Assembly (NCBI GenBank): GCA_020430865.1
Contig: JAGQIY010000988.1
Location: 1-11,385 of the forward strand
Length of the DNA: 11,385 nucleotides
Direction: 5' to 3'
Source of the DNA: Myxococcales bacterium
GTDB taxonomy: Bacteria; Myxococcota; Polyangia; Polyangiales; Polyangiaceae
A model generated the notes under the pieces. It saw nothing but the letters and a program-made list of their open reading frames with translations, had not been told where the DNA came from and did not search any database. This document shows positions 1 to 5,446 of this stretch, one piece after another; the first letter of the stretch is position 1; the number at the start of each line of letters is the position of its first letter. A program made the translations under genes and the position numbers.

Positions 1-64
1 CCTTGTCGCCATCGTTGCCTAGGCGGATGAAGAGCCCTCCGTTGGCGTTGTGCTTCTGAGCCAT
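1..64 (-). CDS. 5' end of an unidentified, phage-like protein (runs off left edge)
   Basis: An ATG on the minus strand at 64 opens a frame that stays open to the window edge. The 21 visible residues include GGLFIRLGNDGD. I do not recognise the family with certainty; openings of this kind (a short tail, then a 'LFIRLxNDGDK' strand) occur in phage and prophage early-region proteins, but that is only an impression. It lies 65 bases after the stop of the sigma-like gene on the same strand, so it is probably the third gene of the same minus-strand transcription unit. No clear Shine-Dalgarno sequence precedes the ATG. Confidence 0.5.
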   Translation of the reverse strand, partial: MAQKHNANGGLFIRLGNDGDK

Positions 65-129
65 GCCCCGTGCTGATTCCCATGCGGTATTCATGCTTGC
101 TTCTGTTCCTTCGGTTCTGATTGGTTGGT

Positions 130-948
130 TCAGCCCAGTTGCCGGAGCTGAGGGAGTTCAAGGCTCCAAGCCAGCGCTTCGAGGCGTGGCTCGAGCCGGG
201 GTCGGAGGACGCGACGCAACCACTCGAGCGCTCGCGCACGCCGTCGGCGGAAGCACGCACAGCGACGCTGGCCATCCGTCTCGGTTGCGCTCTGTCCGTA
301 GCGGCGGTCGAGGTAGTCGCGGAGCGGTTCGCGGCGGAGCTTGGTCGCGATGACGAGTTCGAGTTCGCAGGCTTCGCTTGGCTCTGGGACGAACTCGTTC
401 AAGAGCTCAACGGCTTCGTCAGCGTCATCATGGGTTTCGCGGGAGCGCGTTTCCCAGAGTCTGAAGTCGCTGTCTTGTCGGGCGTGCTCTTCGAGTTGGA
501 TCTGCTGATGCTTCGCTCGACGATCGCGATGCAGGACTCGCAGGACGTGGCGCCGTGTGCCGAGGCGCAGGGTCAGCGGGATGTTGGCGCTTGGGTCGAG
601 CCCGGCGAGCGTCTCAAGGAACCCCTCGAACACCAGCGCGTCGGGCTCGCCTCCTGCCGCACCCAGTTCACCGCGGAACCGCACCAGCATCGGCGCGAAC
701 GCAACCAGCAGCAGGCTCGCCCATAAGGTGGAGTCGCTTGCGTGGTGGAGCGTCACCAGTGCGCGCAGCGCGTCTTCGCGCGCTCGGTAGCTCGCTTCTT
801 CACGGGCTTCGAGCGCCGTGAGGAGGTCTTCAACGGAGCCGTACAAGCGGAGCGCGGGCTCACTCCTCGCGTGCTCGTCGTAGAGACGCTGAGAGCGCGG
901 AGCCGTGACCTCACGGCGCAGCGCGTGGATTTGATGCAGGAGCCCCAT
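130..948 (-). CDS. Sigma-70-like / helix-turn-helix hypothetical protein, 272 aa
   Basis: Charged, mostly helical protein with no signal peptide or membrane segment, so cytoplasmic. Residues 70-115 (SDSTLWASLLLVAFAPMLVR, then an acidic stretch and FEGFLETL) resemble the core helices of sigma-factor-like proteins, which read 'W..LL..fapML..LR...D..v..aFL'. Residues 205-250 are very basic (RREPLRDYLDRRYG, then a CFRRRRARALEWLRRVL run) and look like a sigma region-4-type DNA-binding end. The role as an alternative or phage-encoded transcription factor is inference. The gene begins 10 bases after the zinc-ribbon stop, so the two are probably co-transcribed, with the gene at 64 following. The ATG at 948 has only a weak GAGG about 9 bases upstream. 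The alternative is a plain hypothetical protein. The plus-strand open frames across it lack family resemblance. Confidence 0.7.
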   Translation of the reverse strand: MGLLHQIHALRREVTAPRSQRLYDEHARSEPALRLYGSVEDLLTALEAREEASYRAREDALRALVTLHHASDSTLWASLLLVAFAPMLVRFRGELGAAGGEPDALVFEGFLETLAGLDPSANIPLTLRLGTRRHVLRVLHRDRRAKHQQIQLEEHARQDSDFRLWETRSRETHDDADEAVELLNEFVPEPSEACELELVIATKLRREPLRDYLDRRYGQSATETDGQRRCACFRRRRARALEWLRRVLRPRLEPRLEALAWSLELPQLRQLG

Positions 949-958
949 CGGCGCGCCC

Positions 959-1174
959 TCACCCCCGAACGGGCGTCAGGACGTGCTCGCGGCTCGGTCC
1001 GACGACGGTCTCATTGATCGCGGAGCAGCGACGGCACACCGCCATCACCTCGCCACGCACCAGGTACTGGCTCGTCTTGTACTTGAGCAGCATCCGACCG
1101 GCGCGCTCGACGCCAATCAACGTTCCACACTGCTCACAGCGCCACGGACGCTGCCCTCCAGATTGATCCGCCAC
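959..1174 (-). CDS. Small four-cysteine zinc-ribbon protein (Com-like)
   Basis: A 71-residue protein with two CxxC knuckles, CEQC near residue 14 and CRRC near residue 48, separated by about 30 residues with a basic centre (RMLLKYKTSQYLVRG). This is the layout of a zinc ribbon; the phage Mu Com translational activator is one small phage family of this type, but similarity beyond the cysteines is not evident. I chose the GTG at 1174 because AGGAGG sits six bases before it; an in-frame TTG at 1213 would add 13 low-complexity residues with a poorer ribosome site. It is the first gene of the minus-strand cluster. Likely role is nucleic-acid or protein binding, which is inference. Confidence 0.7.
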   Translation of the reverse strand: MADQSGGQRPWRCEQCGTLIGVERAGRMLLKYKTSQYLVRGEVMAVCRRCSAINETVVGPSREHVLTPVRG

Positions 1175-1180
1175 TTGCTT

Positions 1181-1186
1181 CCTCCT
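1181..1186 (-). promoter_or_regulatory. Ribosome binding site deciding the zinc-ribbon start
   Basis: Plus-strand CCTCCT reads AGGAGG on the minus strand, six bases from the GTG at 1174. It favours the shorter 71-residue product over the upstream TTG at 1213. Confidence 0.65.
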
Positions 1187-1424
1187 GCCGCCACTCGGCG
1201 ACTCGTTTGGCAAAGTGGAGTCTCCTCATCGGGAGGGACTTGGGAGCGGCAAGGGAGCGTAAAGGGAGCGACTGGCTAGCTATCGAGTGGCGTGAGCACC
1301 GCCCAGCGCGTGAGTTGATCCGGGCGGAACTGCCAACGGTTCGCCTCGGGGCGGTCTTACAGGGCGATACGTACCGGAATCCGAGCACCCCGCGGAAAGG
1401 CAACCATCGAAAGAACAACCAACC

Positions 1425-1432
1425 GGAGGTGA
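1425..1432 (+). promoter_or_regulatory. Strong ribosome binding site before the 1437 reading frame
   Basis: GGAGGTGA lies four bases before the ATG at 1437 and is one of the strongest Shine-Dalgarno matches in the window. The 220 bases upstream of it (to the divergent zinc-ribbon gene) carry no gene I can support; any promoter for either strand must lie there, but I see no convincing -35/-10 pair. Confidence 0.6.
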
Positions 1433-1436
1433 CAAC

Positions 1437-1688
1437 ATGAACCCCACCAAGCGGATGTGCGATCTGCTTGGCCGAACCAAGAAGCTCCAGCTGGCAGTGC
1501 TCAAACTGCTGGCAGCGTTGCTGGTGATCCCCGGATCCGCTTGGCCGAGCCAGGCACGGTCCATGGGGGCGAGCTATGACACCAAGGGCTCACCAACCAA
1601 GCTCCCGGTGGTGAGCCCATCTTGCCTCCGTCGGCTTCGACTCCCGCGACGCGCAGGTTCAAGGGTGGTGGGGGGAGCAAAGCGCTGA
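1437..1688 (+). CDS. Chimeric small reading frame: unknown 5' half fused out of frame to phage gene debris
   Basis: The first 48 or so codons follow a strong GGAGGTGA and encode [18 protein letters not shown], then a hydrophobic stretch ([18 protein letters not shown]) that could be a membrane segment or a signal sequence. From about 1583 the DNA is the gpG-like pseudogene read in the wrong frame, giving a basic, meaningless tail ([17 protein letters not shown]) to the stop at 1688. The likely history is a small gene whose 3' end was replaced by a phage-fragment insertion. Its original function is not recognisable. Two copies of the 19-bp GATCYGYTTGGCCGARCCA repeat lie inside it, one in frame as DLLGRT. 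Good initiation signals but a scrambled end make it a probable broken gene that may still be translated. Confidence 0.4.
   Translation: MNPTKRMCDLLGRTKKLQLAVLKLLAALLVIPGSAWPSQARSMGASYDTKGSPTKLPVVSPSCLRRLRLPRRAGSRVVGGAKR
1461..1479 (+). repeat. 19-bp repeat, copy L1
   Basis: GATCTGCTTGGCCGAACCA. It matches the consensus GATCYGYTTGGCCGARCCA shared with copies at 1534, 3311, 3335 and 3359. The core TTTGGCCGAA is one base pair short of a perfect palindrome. Confidence 0.7.
1534..1552 (+). repeat. 19-bp repeat, copy L2
   Basis: GATCCGCTTGGCCGAGCCA, 73 bases after copy L1 and about 30 bases before the left edge of the duplicated phage block. Here it is not read in the frame that encodes D-x-x-G-R-T in L1 and in the triplet at 3311, so the conservation is at DNA level. 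Confidence 0.65.
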
Positions 1689-1841
1689 TCGTCAAAGGCG
1701 ACCTGCGCAACTCCATCACCGTCCTGCTCAAGGGCAACGAAGCTTTCATCGGCATCCTGAAGAGCGCTCGCTCGAGCAGCGGCGGCAGCCCCGTGAACGT
1801 TGCAGAAATCCAAGAGTTCGGAGGTCCGCCAGTCATCATCC
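1583..1841 (+). repeat. Duplicated phage block A, copy 1 (partner 6802-7060)
   Basis: This aligns without gaps to 6802-7060. I count about 22 differences over 259 bases, about 91% identity, of which about 17 are silent in the coding frame. Confidence 0.85.
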
Positions 1842-1860
1842 CCGATGACGCCCAAGATGC

Positions 1861-1911
1861 GCTACCGGTGCCCCCTCGAGGTGCCTGCCCTGACTTTCGC
1901 AGCATCGCGAA
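1861..1911 (+). other. 51-bp micro-inversion relative to the intact gene
   Basis: This stretch matches the reverse complement of 7090-7140 in the intact gpG-like gene at 46 of 51 positions by my count, while the sequence on either side matches in the direct orientation. The shared core includes CCTCGAGGTGC and CGCAGCATCGCGAA. Confidence 0.85.
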
Positions 1912-1968
1912 CAGGGAGCGAGTCGCGAAGGAGCTGGGAATGGGCTTCTAAGACGGCCGGTGCGGTGC

Positions 1969-2292
1969 TCAGAAGTCTTCGGGCAGAAGGTCGGCGAGAT
2001 ACCTGGCGAGGTGTACCAGGCGGGCGATGTAGACCGTCCCATCCTCCTCGACCTTGTAGATGTATCCGTGCGGAGCTCGGATGCTGCCCTGCCGAATGCA
2101 GAGCACACGAACACCCGCTCCAAGTTCGCCGTGGAGCGCGCCGATCGTCGGGTGCTCGCGCAACGTGAGACGGGCTTCGACGATCAGGCGCGCATAGACT
2201 TCAACCTGCCGTGGCCCAAACCGCTCTCGCGTGTGGGCCAACGCCTCGTCAATGTCATCGTAGACGAGGCGATGAAGGCGGACGGCTCGCAT
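1969..2292 (-). CDS. parE: ParE/RelE-family toxin
   Basis: A 107-residue basic protein with the ParE/RelE fold signature: an N-terminal strand (AVRLHRLVYDDIDEA), two helices (HTRERFGPRQVEVYARLIVE), the LREHPTIG turn, the strand GVRVLCIRQG, then HGYIYKVEEDGTVYIARLVH. Known ParE proteins inhibit DNA gyrase, and RelE proteins cleave mRNA on the ribosome; which applies here cannot be told by eye. The ATG at 2292 overlaps the antitoxin stop as TGATG, so the two genes are translationally coupled; a TTG one codon earlier is a less likely start. The order antitoxin then toxin on one strand is the classic parDE layout. The length is normal and no damage is seen. It faces the broken gpG-like gene tail to tail. 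Confidence 0.88.
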   Translation of the reverse strand: MRAVRLHRLVYDDIDEALAHTRERFGPRQVEVYARLIVEARLTLREHPTIGALHGELGAGVRVLCIRQGSIRAPHGYIYKVEEDGTVYIARLVHLARYLADLLPEDF

Positions 2293-2570
2293 CAACCCAG
2301 GTGCTTCAACGCACGGTCTCGGACGGCCTGTGCGAACTCATCGTCCGACGGTTCGATGAAGTTGCCGCGCTCCATCTCTCCGAAGAGCTGGGCGAGCTCA
2401 TCGCGCACTTCGGCCCGGCGGGCGTCTCGTTGCTTGAGCAGCCGAATGGCCTCGACAGCAACCTCGCTCACGCTGGCGAATTCACCGGCACGCACACGCT
2501 CTTCCGCGAAGGCCTGCAGGTCTTCGGGGAGCTCGATGGTCTTCGCAGGGTTCGCCACTGAGAGGATCAT
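2292..2570 (-). CDS. parD: ParD-family antitoxin
   Basis: A 92-residue protein beginning MILSVANPAKTIELPEDLQA. Residues 10-45 form the ribbon-helix-helix DNA-binding domain typical of ParD (KTIELPEDLQAFAEERVRAG, then FASVSEVAVEAIRLL), and the charged C-terminal helix (RAEVRDELAQLFGEMERGNF) is where ParD antitoxins wrap the toxin. I chose the ATG at 2570 over an in-frame upstream start at 2606 because ParD proteins begin just before this strand. Known ParD proteins repress their own operon, so an operator probably lies in 2571-2640, although no clear inverted repeat is visible there. The operon is complete and sits between two broken phage gene pieces. Confidence 0.88.
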   Translation of the reverse strand: MILSVANPAKTIELPEDLQAFAEERVRAGEFASVSEVAVEAIRLLKQRDARRAEVRDELAQLFGEMERGNFIEPSDDEFAQAVRDRALKHLG

Positions 2571-2628
2571 GCTGGAGGGCTCGGGACGAGTCAAATCGGG
2601 CAGCAAGCGTCCCCTTTGCGAGCCGCGG

Positions 2629-2740
2629 ACGCCTTTGCCCTGGCGTGGCGGTTCCCACCCTCAACTCCATCACGCCTTCATCTGGCCCCGCCAGCGGCGG
2701 CGACTTGGTGCGTCTGATCGGAACCGGGTTTACTGCCGAG
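2629..2740 (+). repeat. Duplicated phage block B, copy 1 (partner 8269-8380)
   Basis: An ungapped match to 8269-8380 with about six differences in 112 bases. It starts sharply 16 bases before the GTG of the IPT/TIG gene and ends sharply at GCCGAG, where copy 1 switches to tail-sheath sequence. Confidence 0.85.
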
Positions 2741-3177
2741 TGCGGTGGCTTCACGGTCGACGCGGACATGCCCCTCGCAGCCATGGGCTTCTTCGAGAAC
2801 GGCGGCAGCCAGCTGTGGGTCGTGCGCACGATGCACTACGGCGACGTCAGCGACCCGAGCAGCGCGCTTGGAGTGCGAGCGTCCGGTTTCCTGGCTGCAG
2901 GAGGCGGTCCCACTCCAGCCTCGGTGGAGGGCGCCGCTTCGGGTCCGTTCCGACTCACTGACGGAAGCTTGATCCGTGCGGCAATCGATGGCGGCCGTCA
3001 CCGCTGGCATCCCACAGGTGCAGAGCGACACGCTCGGGCTCGCAAGCCAAACGCAGGTCGTTGGAGGCACCGCCAACACGGTCCTCCAGTTCCCTGACGC
3101 GACGGTCAGCGGCGGTGGCAACGTCCCGAACCTAGCGGCGGTCGACGTGCTGGATGTGCGCGCGGTGGCGGAAGCCG
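2645..3177 (+). pseudogene. Chimera: IPT/TIG protein start fused to a tail-sheath fragment, then frameshifted
   Basis: Codons 1-32 (GTG start, VPTLNSITPSSGPASGG) are the beginning of the same IPT/TIG structural protein found intact at 8285. At 2740 the sequence switches in frame to contractile tail-sheath sequence: GGFTVDADMPLAAMGFFENG and SQLWVVRTMHYGDV, the conserved 'FFENGG..lwVVR' sheath segment, then FLAAGGGPTP and GPFRLTDGSL. Near 2980-3000 the reading frame slips by one base; the continuing frame gives QVQSDTLGLASQTQVVGGTA, LQFPDATVSGGGNVPNLAAV and DVRAVAEAA, the rest of the sheath domain, until similarity fades near 3177. The open frame from 2645 actually stops at 3097 with a nonsense tail. 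Most of the sheath is missing on both sides. It is non-functional in all likelihood. Confidence 0.75.
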
Positions 3178-3199
3178 CGCGGCCGCCCTGTCCCATGCG

Positions 3200-3496
3200 G
3201 TGCAAACGCACCAGTTCCTGCAACCTGTGCATGTCCGTCCTCCTCGCCACCATCACGTCAAGGTCCGCGGACGCCCTGACGCCTGTCCGGTAGTGCCTCC
3301 GTTCCTGCAGGATCCGTTTGGCCGAACCACGAGCGATCCGTTTGGCCGAACCAGACCCGATCCGTTTGGCCGAACCAGCGGCGATCAGCTCAGCCGTGCT
3401 GGAGGCTCCGACCAGGCCGAGCGTGCTTACCAGCGTCTGAAGCGTCAGCGGAGTCGAGCGCTGAGAAAAGTTGTCGAGTTGGTGGACGGGCCGTAG
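3200..3496 (+). CDS. Questionable 98-codon frame containing DPFGRT repeats
   Basis: A GTG-started frame with no recognisable homology in its first 36 residues (His/Pro-rich, typical of random GC-rich DNA). The second half is more protein-like: three tandem eight-residue units (DPFGRTTS, DPFGRTRP, DPFGRTSG), a degenerate fourth (DQLSRAGG), then a basic helix-like end AYQRLKRQRSRALRKVVELV before the stop. The end may be the 3' remnant of a real gene whose 5' part was replaced. No ribosome site is seen. It lies between the sheath debris and the convergent DUF2004 gene. Confidence 0.25.
   Translation: MQTHQFLQPVHVRPPRHHHVKVRGRPDACPVVPPFLQDPFGRTTSDPFGRTRPDPFGRTSGDQLSRAGGSDQAERAYQRLKRQRSRALRKVVELVDGP
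3311..3406 (+). repeat. 24-bp tandem repeat, three good copies plus one degenerate
   Basis: GATCCGTTTGGCCGAACCA begins at 3311, 3335 and 3359, each followed by five variable bases, giving an exact 24-base period. A degenerate fourth unit (GATCAGCTCAGCCGTGCTGG) begins at 3383. The 19-base constant part is the same family as the copies at 1461 and 1534. Because 24 is a multiple of three, the array keeps one reading frame open as DPFGRTxx. Confidence 0.85.
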
Positions 3497-3514
3497 GAGC
3501 TTGGGTGTCGAGCG

Positions 3515-4009
3515 TCAGCTCTCAAGGCTGATCTCCGACACCTCACCTTCGGAGTCGAAGCGCACGACAAGCAGGTAGTTCGTCACGTCCTCGCCGATCG
3601 AGTAGTCGAGTGAGATCTCGCTGTCTTCGGAACCGGGAACGACCGCGACGCGAAGAAGGTGAAGCGCCTTGAGGAACACCGCGTCGGACACGTCGTCTGC
3701 GCTATCCACGCCGAACGCGCTACGGATCGCCTGCGCGCTCAGCTCGTCCTTGTGATGCGACCAGTACATGATGGTCGCAGCGTCTTCATCGCCCTCCTGC
3801 AGTTCCGCTCGGATCGCGTCCTTGGAGGCTGCGTCCAAGGCAGCAAGCTTGGCGACACGCGAAGTGGCCGCCTTGATCACCTTGGGAGAAGGCTCCTCGT
3901 CCAGCTCGATCGCGACCTCAATCTCCTCGCCATCGAGGAGCACGACTGTGTCTGCGATGCCATCGCCGTCGAACGTGAGGGTTCCAAGGTTCGGGTCTTC
4001 AATCTTCAT
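3515..4009 (-). CDS. DUF2004-family protein
   Basis: An acidic 164-residue cytoplasmic protein. The opening DPNLGTLTFDGDGIADTVVL and the ending (EISLDYSIGEDVTNYLLVVR, FDSEGEVSEISLES) fit DUF2004, whose members end with a 'NYL.VV.Fd..G.i..I..ES' strand pair. The centre (KAATSRVAKLAALDAASKDA, then a helical YWSHHKDEL segment) is the usual alpha-helical insert. Function is unknown; related families have been proposed as immunity proteins in polymorphic toxin loci, but no toxin partner is visible here. It is complete, with no damage. The ATG at 4009 lacks a good Shine-Dalgarno. It is separated from the upstream lipoprotein gene by a strong hairpin, so it is probably transcribed on its own from the 4010-4120 region. 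Confidence 0.7.
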   Translation of the reverse strand: MKIEDPNLGTLTFDGDGIADTVVLLDGEEIEVAIELDEEPSPKVIKAATSRVAKLAALDAASKDAIRAELQEGDEDAATIMYWSHHKDELSAQAIRSAFGVDSADDVSDAVFLKALHLLRVAVVPGSEDSEISLDYSIGEDVTNYLLVVRFDSEGEVSEISLES

Positions 4010-4121
4010 CGACGGCGAGCGTCGGCCACGCGCAAAGAACCGTCCAGAGCAAACTCAAACGTCCCCCACGTGACCGCTCCGATGCTTTGCCCTACCGGAA
4101 ACGCTGGGCACACACAGCGAA

Positions 4122-4156
4122 AGCCAGCCAGCGCAACTTTCCACCGCTGGCTGGCT
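4122..4156. terminator. Perfect 12-bp-stem hairpin, likely terminator
   Basis: AGCCAGCCAGCG (4122-4133) and CGCTGGCTGGCT (4145-4156) are perfect reverse complements around an 11-base loop. It lies 75 bases beyond the lipoprotein stop (4231) in the minus direction and ahead of the DUF2004 gene. T-rich sequence follows on the plus strand (CTTTTC from 4161) and a short TTTC on the minus strand, so it may act in either direction; the minus direction, ending the lipoprotein transcript, makes more sense by position. Confidence 0.65.
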
Positions 4157-4230
4157 GTCCACTTTTCACGCGGAACCTACGAGCGCCCAACGGCAAACTG
4201 GACCCCTCGTAGAGCTGAGACCCAACCCAA

Positions 4231-5256
4231 CTAGGAACCGCTGGGAACGCACTGGCCGGGTGGGTCGCGCTTCATGCGTTCGATGAGTGGCCCGAACGCG
4301 ACTCGGTTTCCATAAAGCTCCACGCCGAACGAGATCGCGTTGCACGTTCCGGTGTTCGTGCCGATCTCGAGATCGGTCACGGTGTTGGGATCGGTGAACA
4401 GCTCACAGAAGCCCGATTGAAGTGCCCGCAAGTAGTACTCGCTCTCGGCTTTGAACTCGGCAGGATCCAGCCACCCGGCAAGCGTCACATAGCGCATCTC
4501 GATCTGCGTAAGGTCAACACCAGCGGGGAATGCGAACTCAGGATCGTGGATGGTGAGCCGGCCGTCGCGCGGGCCCGCGTAGTACTCAATCGCCAGCGGG
4601 GTTGCGAAACGAATGACGTAACGCCCCTCGACCTGCTGAATGCTCGAGGCTTGCATCAACGGCTTGAGCGGGCTGGCGTCGATCGTGTCGGAGAACACCT
4701 CAATCGGAACGTTGCCATCATCAAGTCCATTCACGTCCATCTGGGCGGATTCGCTTGCAGCCATCATTCCCGCCGCGATGGGGGTTCCGCCCTCCAACTC
4801 GACGTGGAGCACCGGGATCGCGAGATCGTTGCGCCAGTCCCTCTGCAAGACGATCCAAGGGATCGATTCACTGTAGAATCGCCCAAAGGCGTTGTCGACA
4901 CCTCCTGGCCCATCGGCCAGGTCAGCCTCATCGTACGCCACCGAAGGCGTGCAGTGTCCCGGACCATCCGTCGGCCCACCGCGACCGTCCAGGTCGAGGC
5001 CAGGGAGCATGTTCGGTGCCTGGCTTGGCATGCTGTACATGTAGAACGTCGCGCCAGGCCCAAGCTCCTGAACTGCGCCCGCCGCACCTCCGCTCCCAGC
5101 AGCGCCGGCCAGACCCGCAGCGCCGGCCATTCCGCCAGATCCGGCCGCGCTCGTCCCTCCGGCCCCGACACTTGACGAGCCATCAGAATTTCCGCACGAG
5201 AAACAACCCACTGCCAGGAGACATGCGATGTGACGTAGGTCGCCGAGACGCTTCAT
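4231..5256 (-). CDS. Secreted lipoprotein of unknown function, 341 aa
   Basis: The product starts MKRLGDLRHIACLLAVGCFS: a basic start, a hydrophobic core and a cysteine at 18 (or 21) as lipid-attachment site, which marks a lipoprotein signal. Residues 22-57 are a Gly/Ala/Ser linker (GAGGTSAAGSGGMAGAAGLA), common in myxobacterial surface lipoproteins. The body has four more cysteines (GHCTPS, GFCELF, GTCNAI, GQCVPS) that could form two disulfides outside the cytoplasm. I recognise no domain; strings such as LPGLDLDGRGGPTDGPGHCT and YVTLAGWLDPAEFKAESEYY do not match a family I know. The ATG at 5256 is chosen because GGAGGG precedes it by seven bases and the signal peptide starts there; the open frame extends a further 20 codons upstream. 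It looks like a host gene, not phage. Confidence 0.8.
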   Translation of the reverse strand: MKRLGDLRHIACLLAVGCFSCGNSDGSSSVGAGGTSAAGSGGMAGAAGLAGAAGSGGAAGAVQELGPGATFYMYSMPSQAPNMLPGLDLDGRGGPTDGPGHCTPSVAYDEADLADGPGGVDNAFGRFYSESIPWIVLQRDWRNDLAIPVLHVELEGGTPIAAGMMAASESAQMDVNGLDDGNVPIEVFSDTIDASPLKPLMQASSIQQVEGRYVIRFATPLAIEYYAGPRDGRLTIHDPEFAFPAGVDLTQIEMRYVTLAGWLDPAEFKAESEYYLRALQSGFCELFTDPNTVTDLEIGTNTGTCNAISFGVELYGNRVAFGPLIERMKRDPPGQCVPSGS

Positions 5257-5446
5257 GAAGACCCTCCAGAGCGATCCTGCGGCACGGCACCTGGAATTGC
5301 AAGGCGCGACGGACACGTTGGCTTGCCCTCGGCAAACGACGGGGTGAGCATGTCCTGCTGGTTTCCGTGAGGTCGTGGCTCAGGGGGTACCAGGTGTTCA
5401 CTGAGCCAGGTCCCCGACCACGGGCGTCCGTGGCTTTGCTAGTTCG
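5257..5446. promoter_or_regulatory. Divergent intergenic region with two inverted repeats
   Basis: This lies between the minus-strand lipoprotein and the plus-strand terminase-like gene, so both promoters should be here. I see two stem-loops: TGGCTCAG (5376-5383) pairs with CTGAGCCA (5401-5408), and CCACGG (5418-5423) pairs with CCGTGG (5428-5433) across a four-base loop, the latter ending 13 bases before the GTG at 5447. They could be an operator or leader structures. No convincing sigma-70 promoter hexamers are visible. Confidence 0.3.

Larger units (their letters stand above)
1583..1951 (+). pseudogene. Decayed phage tail-completion (gpG/HK97-gp10-like) gene, copy 1
   Basis: Residues match codons 43 onward of the intact gene at 6676-7263: [30 protein letters not shown] and [14 protein letters not shown] are shared. 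The family closes or joins phage tails (virion morphogenesis). The first 42 codons are missing and an in-frame TGA at 1577 closes the frame upstream, so no proper start remains (a TTG at 1622 is the first candidate). After 1841 there is one extra C, then a 51-bp inverted segment (1861-1911), then a deletion of roughly 75 bases. The native end [11 protein letters not shown] and stop are regained in the original frame, so the frame stays open although the middle is scrambled. The parE stop lies 17 bases beyond, on the other strand. Confidence 0.85.

Noticed and set aside
3311..3406. CRISPR array
   Set aside because: The period is 24 bases with only five variable bases per unit, so there are no spacers, and no cas genes are present.
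3515..4009. DUF2004 gene as an immunity protein of a toxin system
   Set aside because: No toxin gene lies next to it on the same strand, and the family link to immunity is only a proposal.
4038..4047. AACCGTCCAG, identical to ten bases of the IS66 left end
   Set aside because: Only ten bases match, no partner repeat or transposase remnant lies nearby, and the match can arise by chance.
5371..5433. tRNA-like folding from the stem-loops upstream of the terminase-like gene
   Set aside because: There is no T-loop GTTCRA motif, acceptor stem or anticodon arm in the right spacing.
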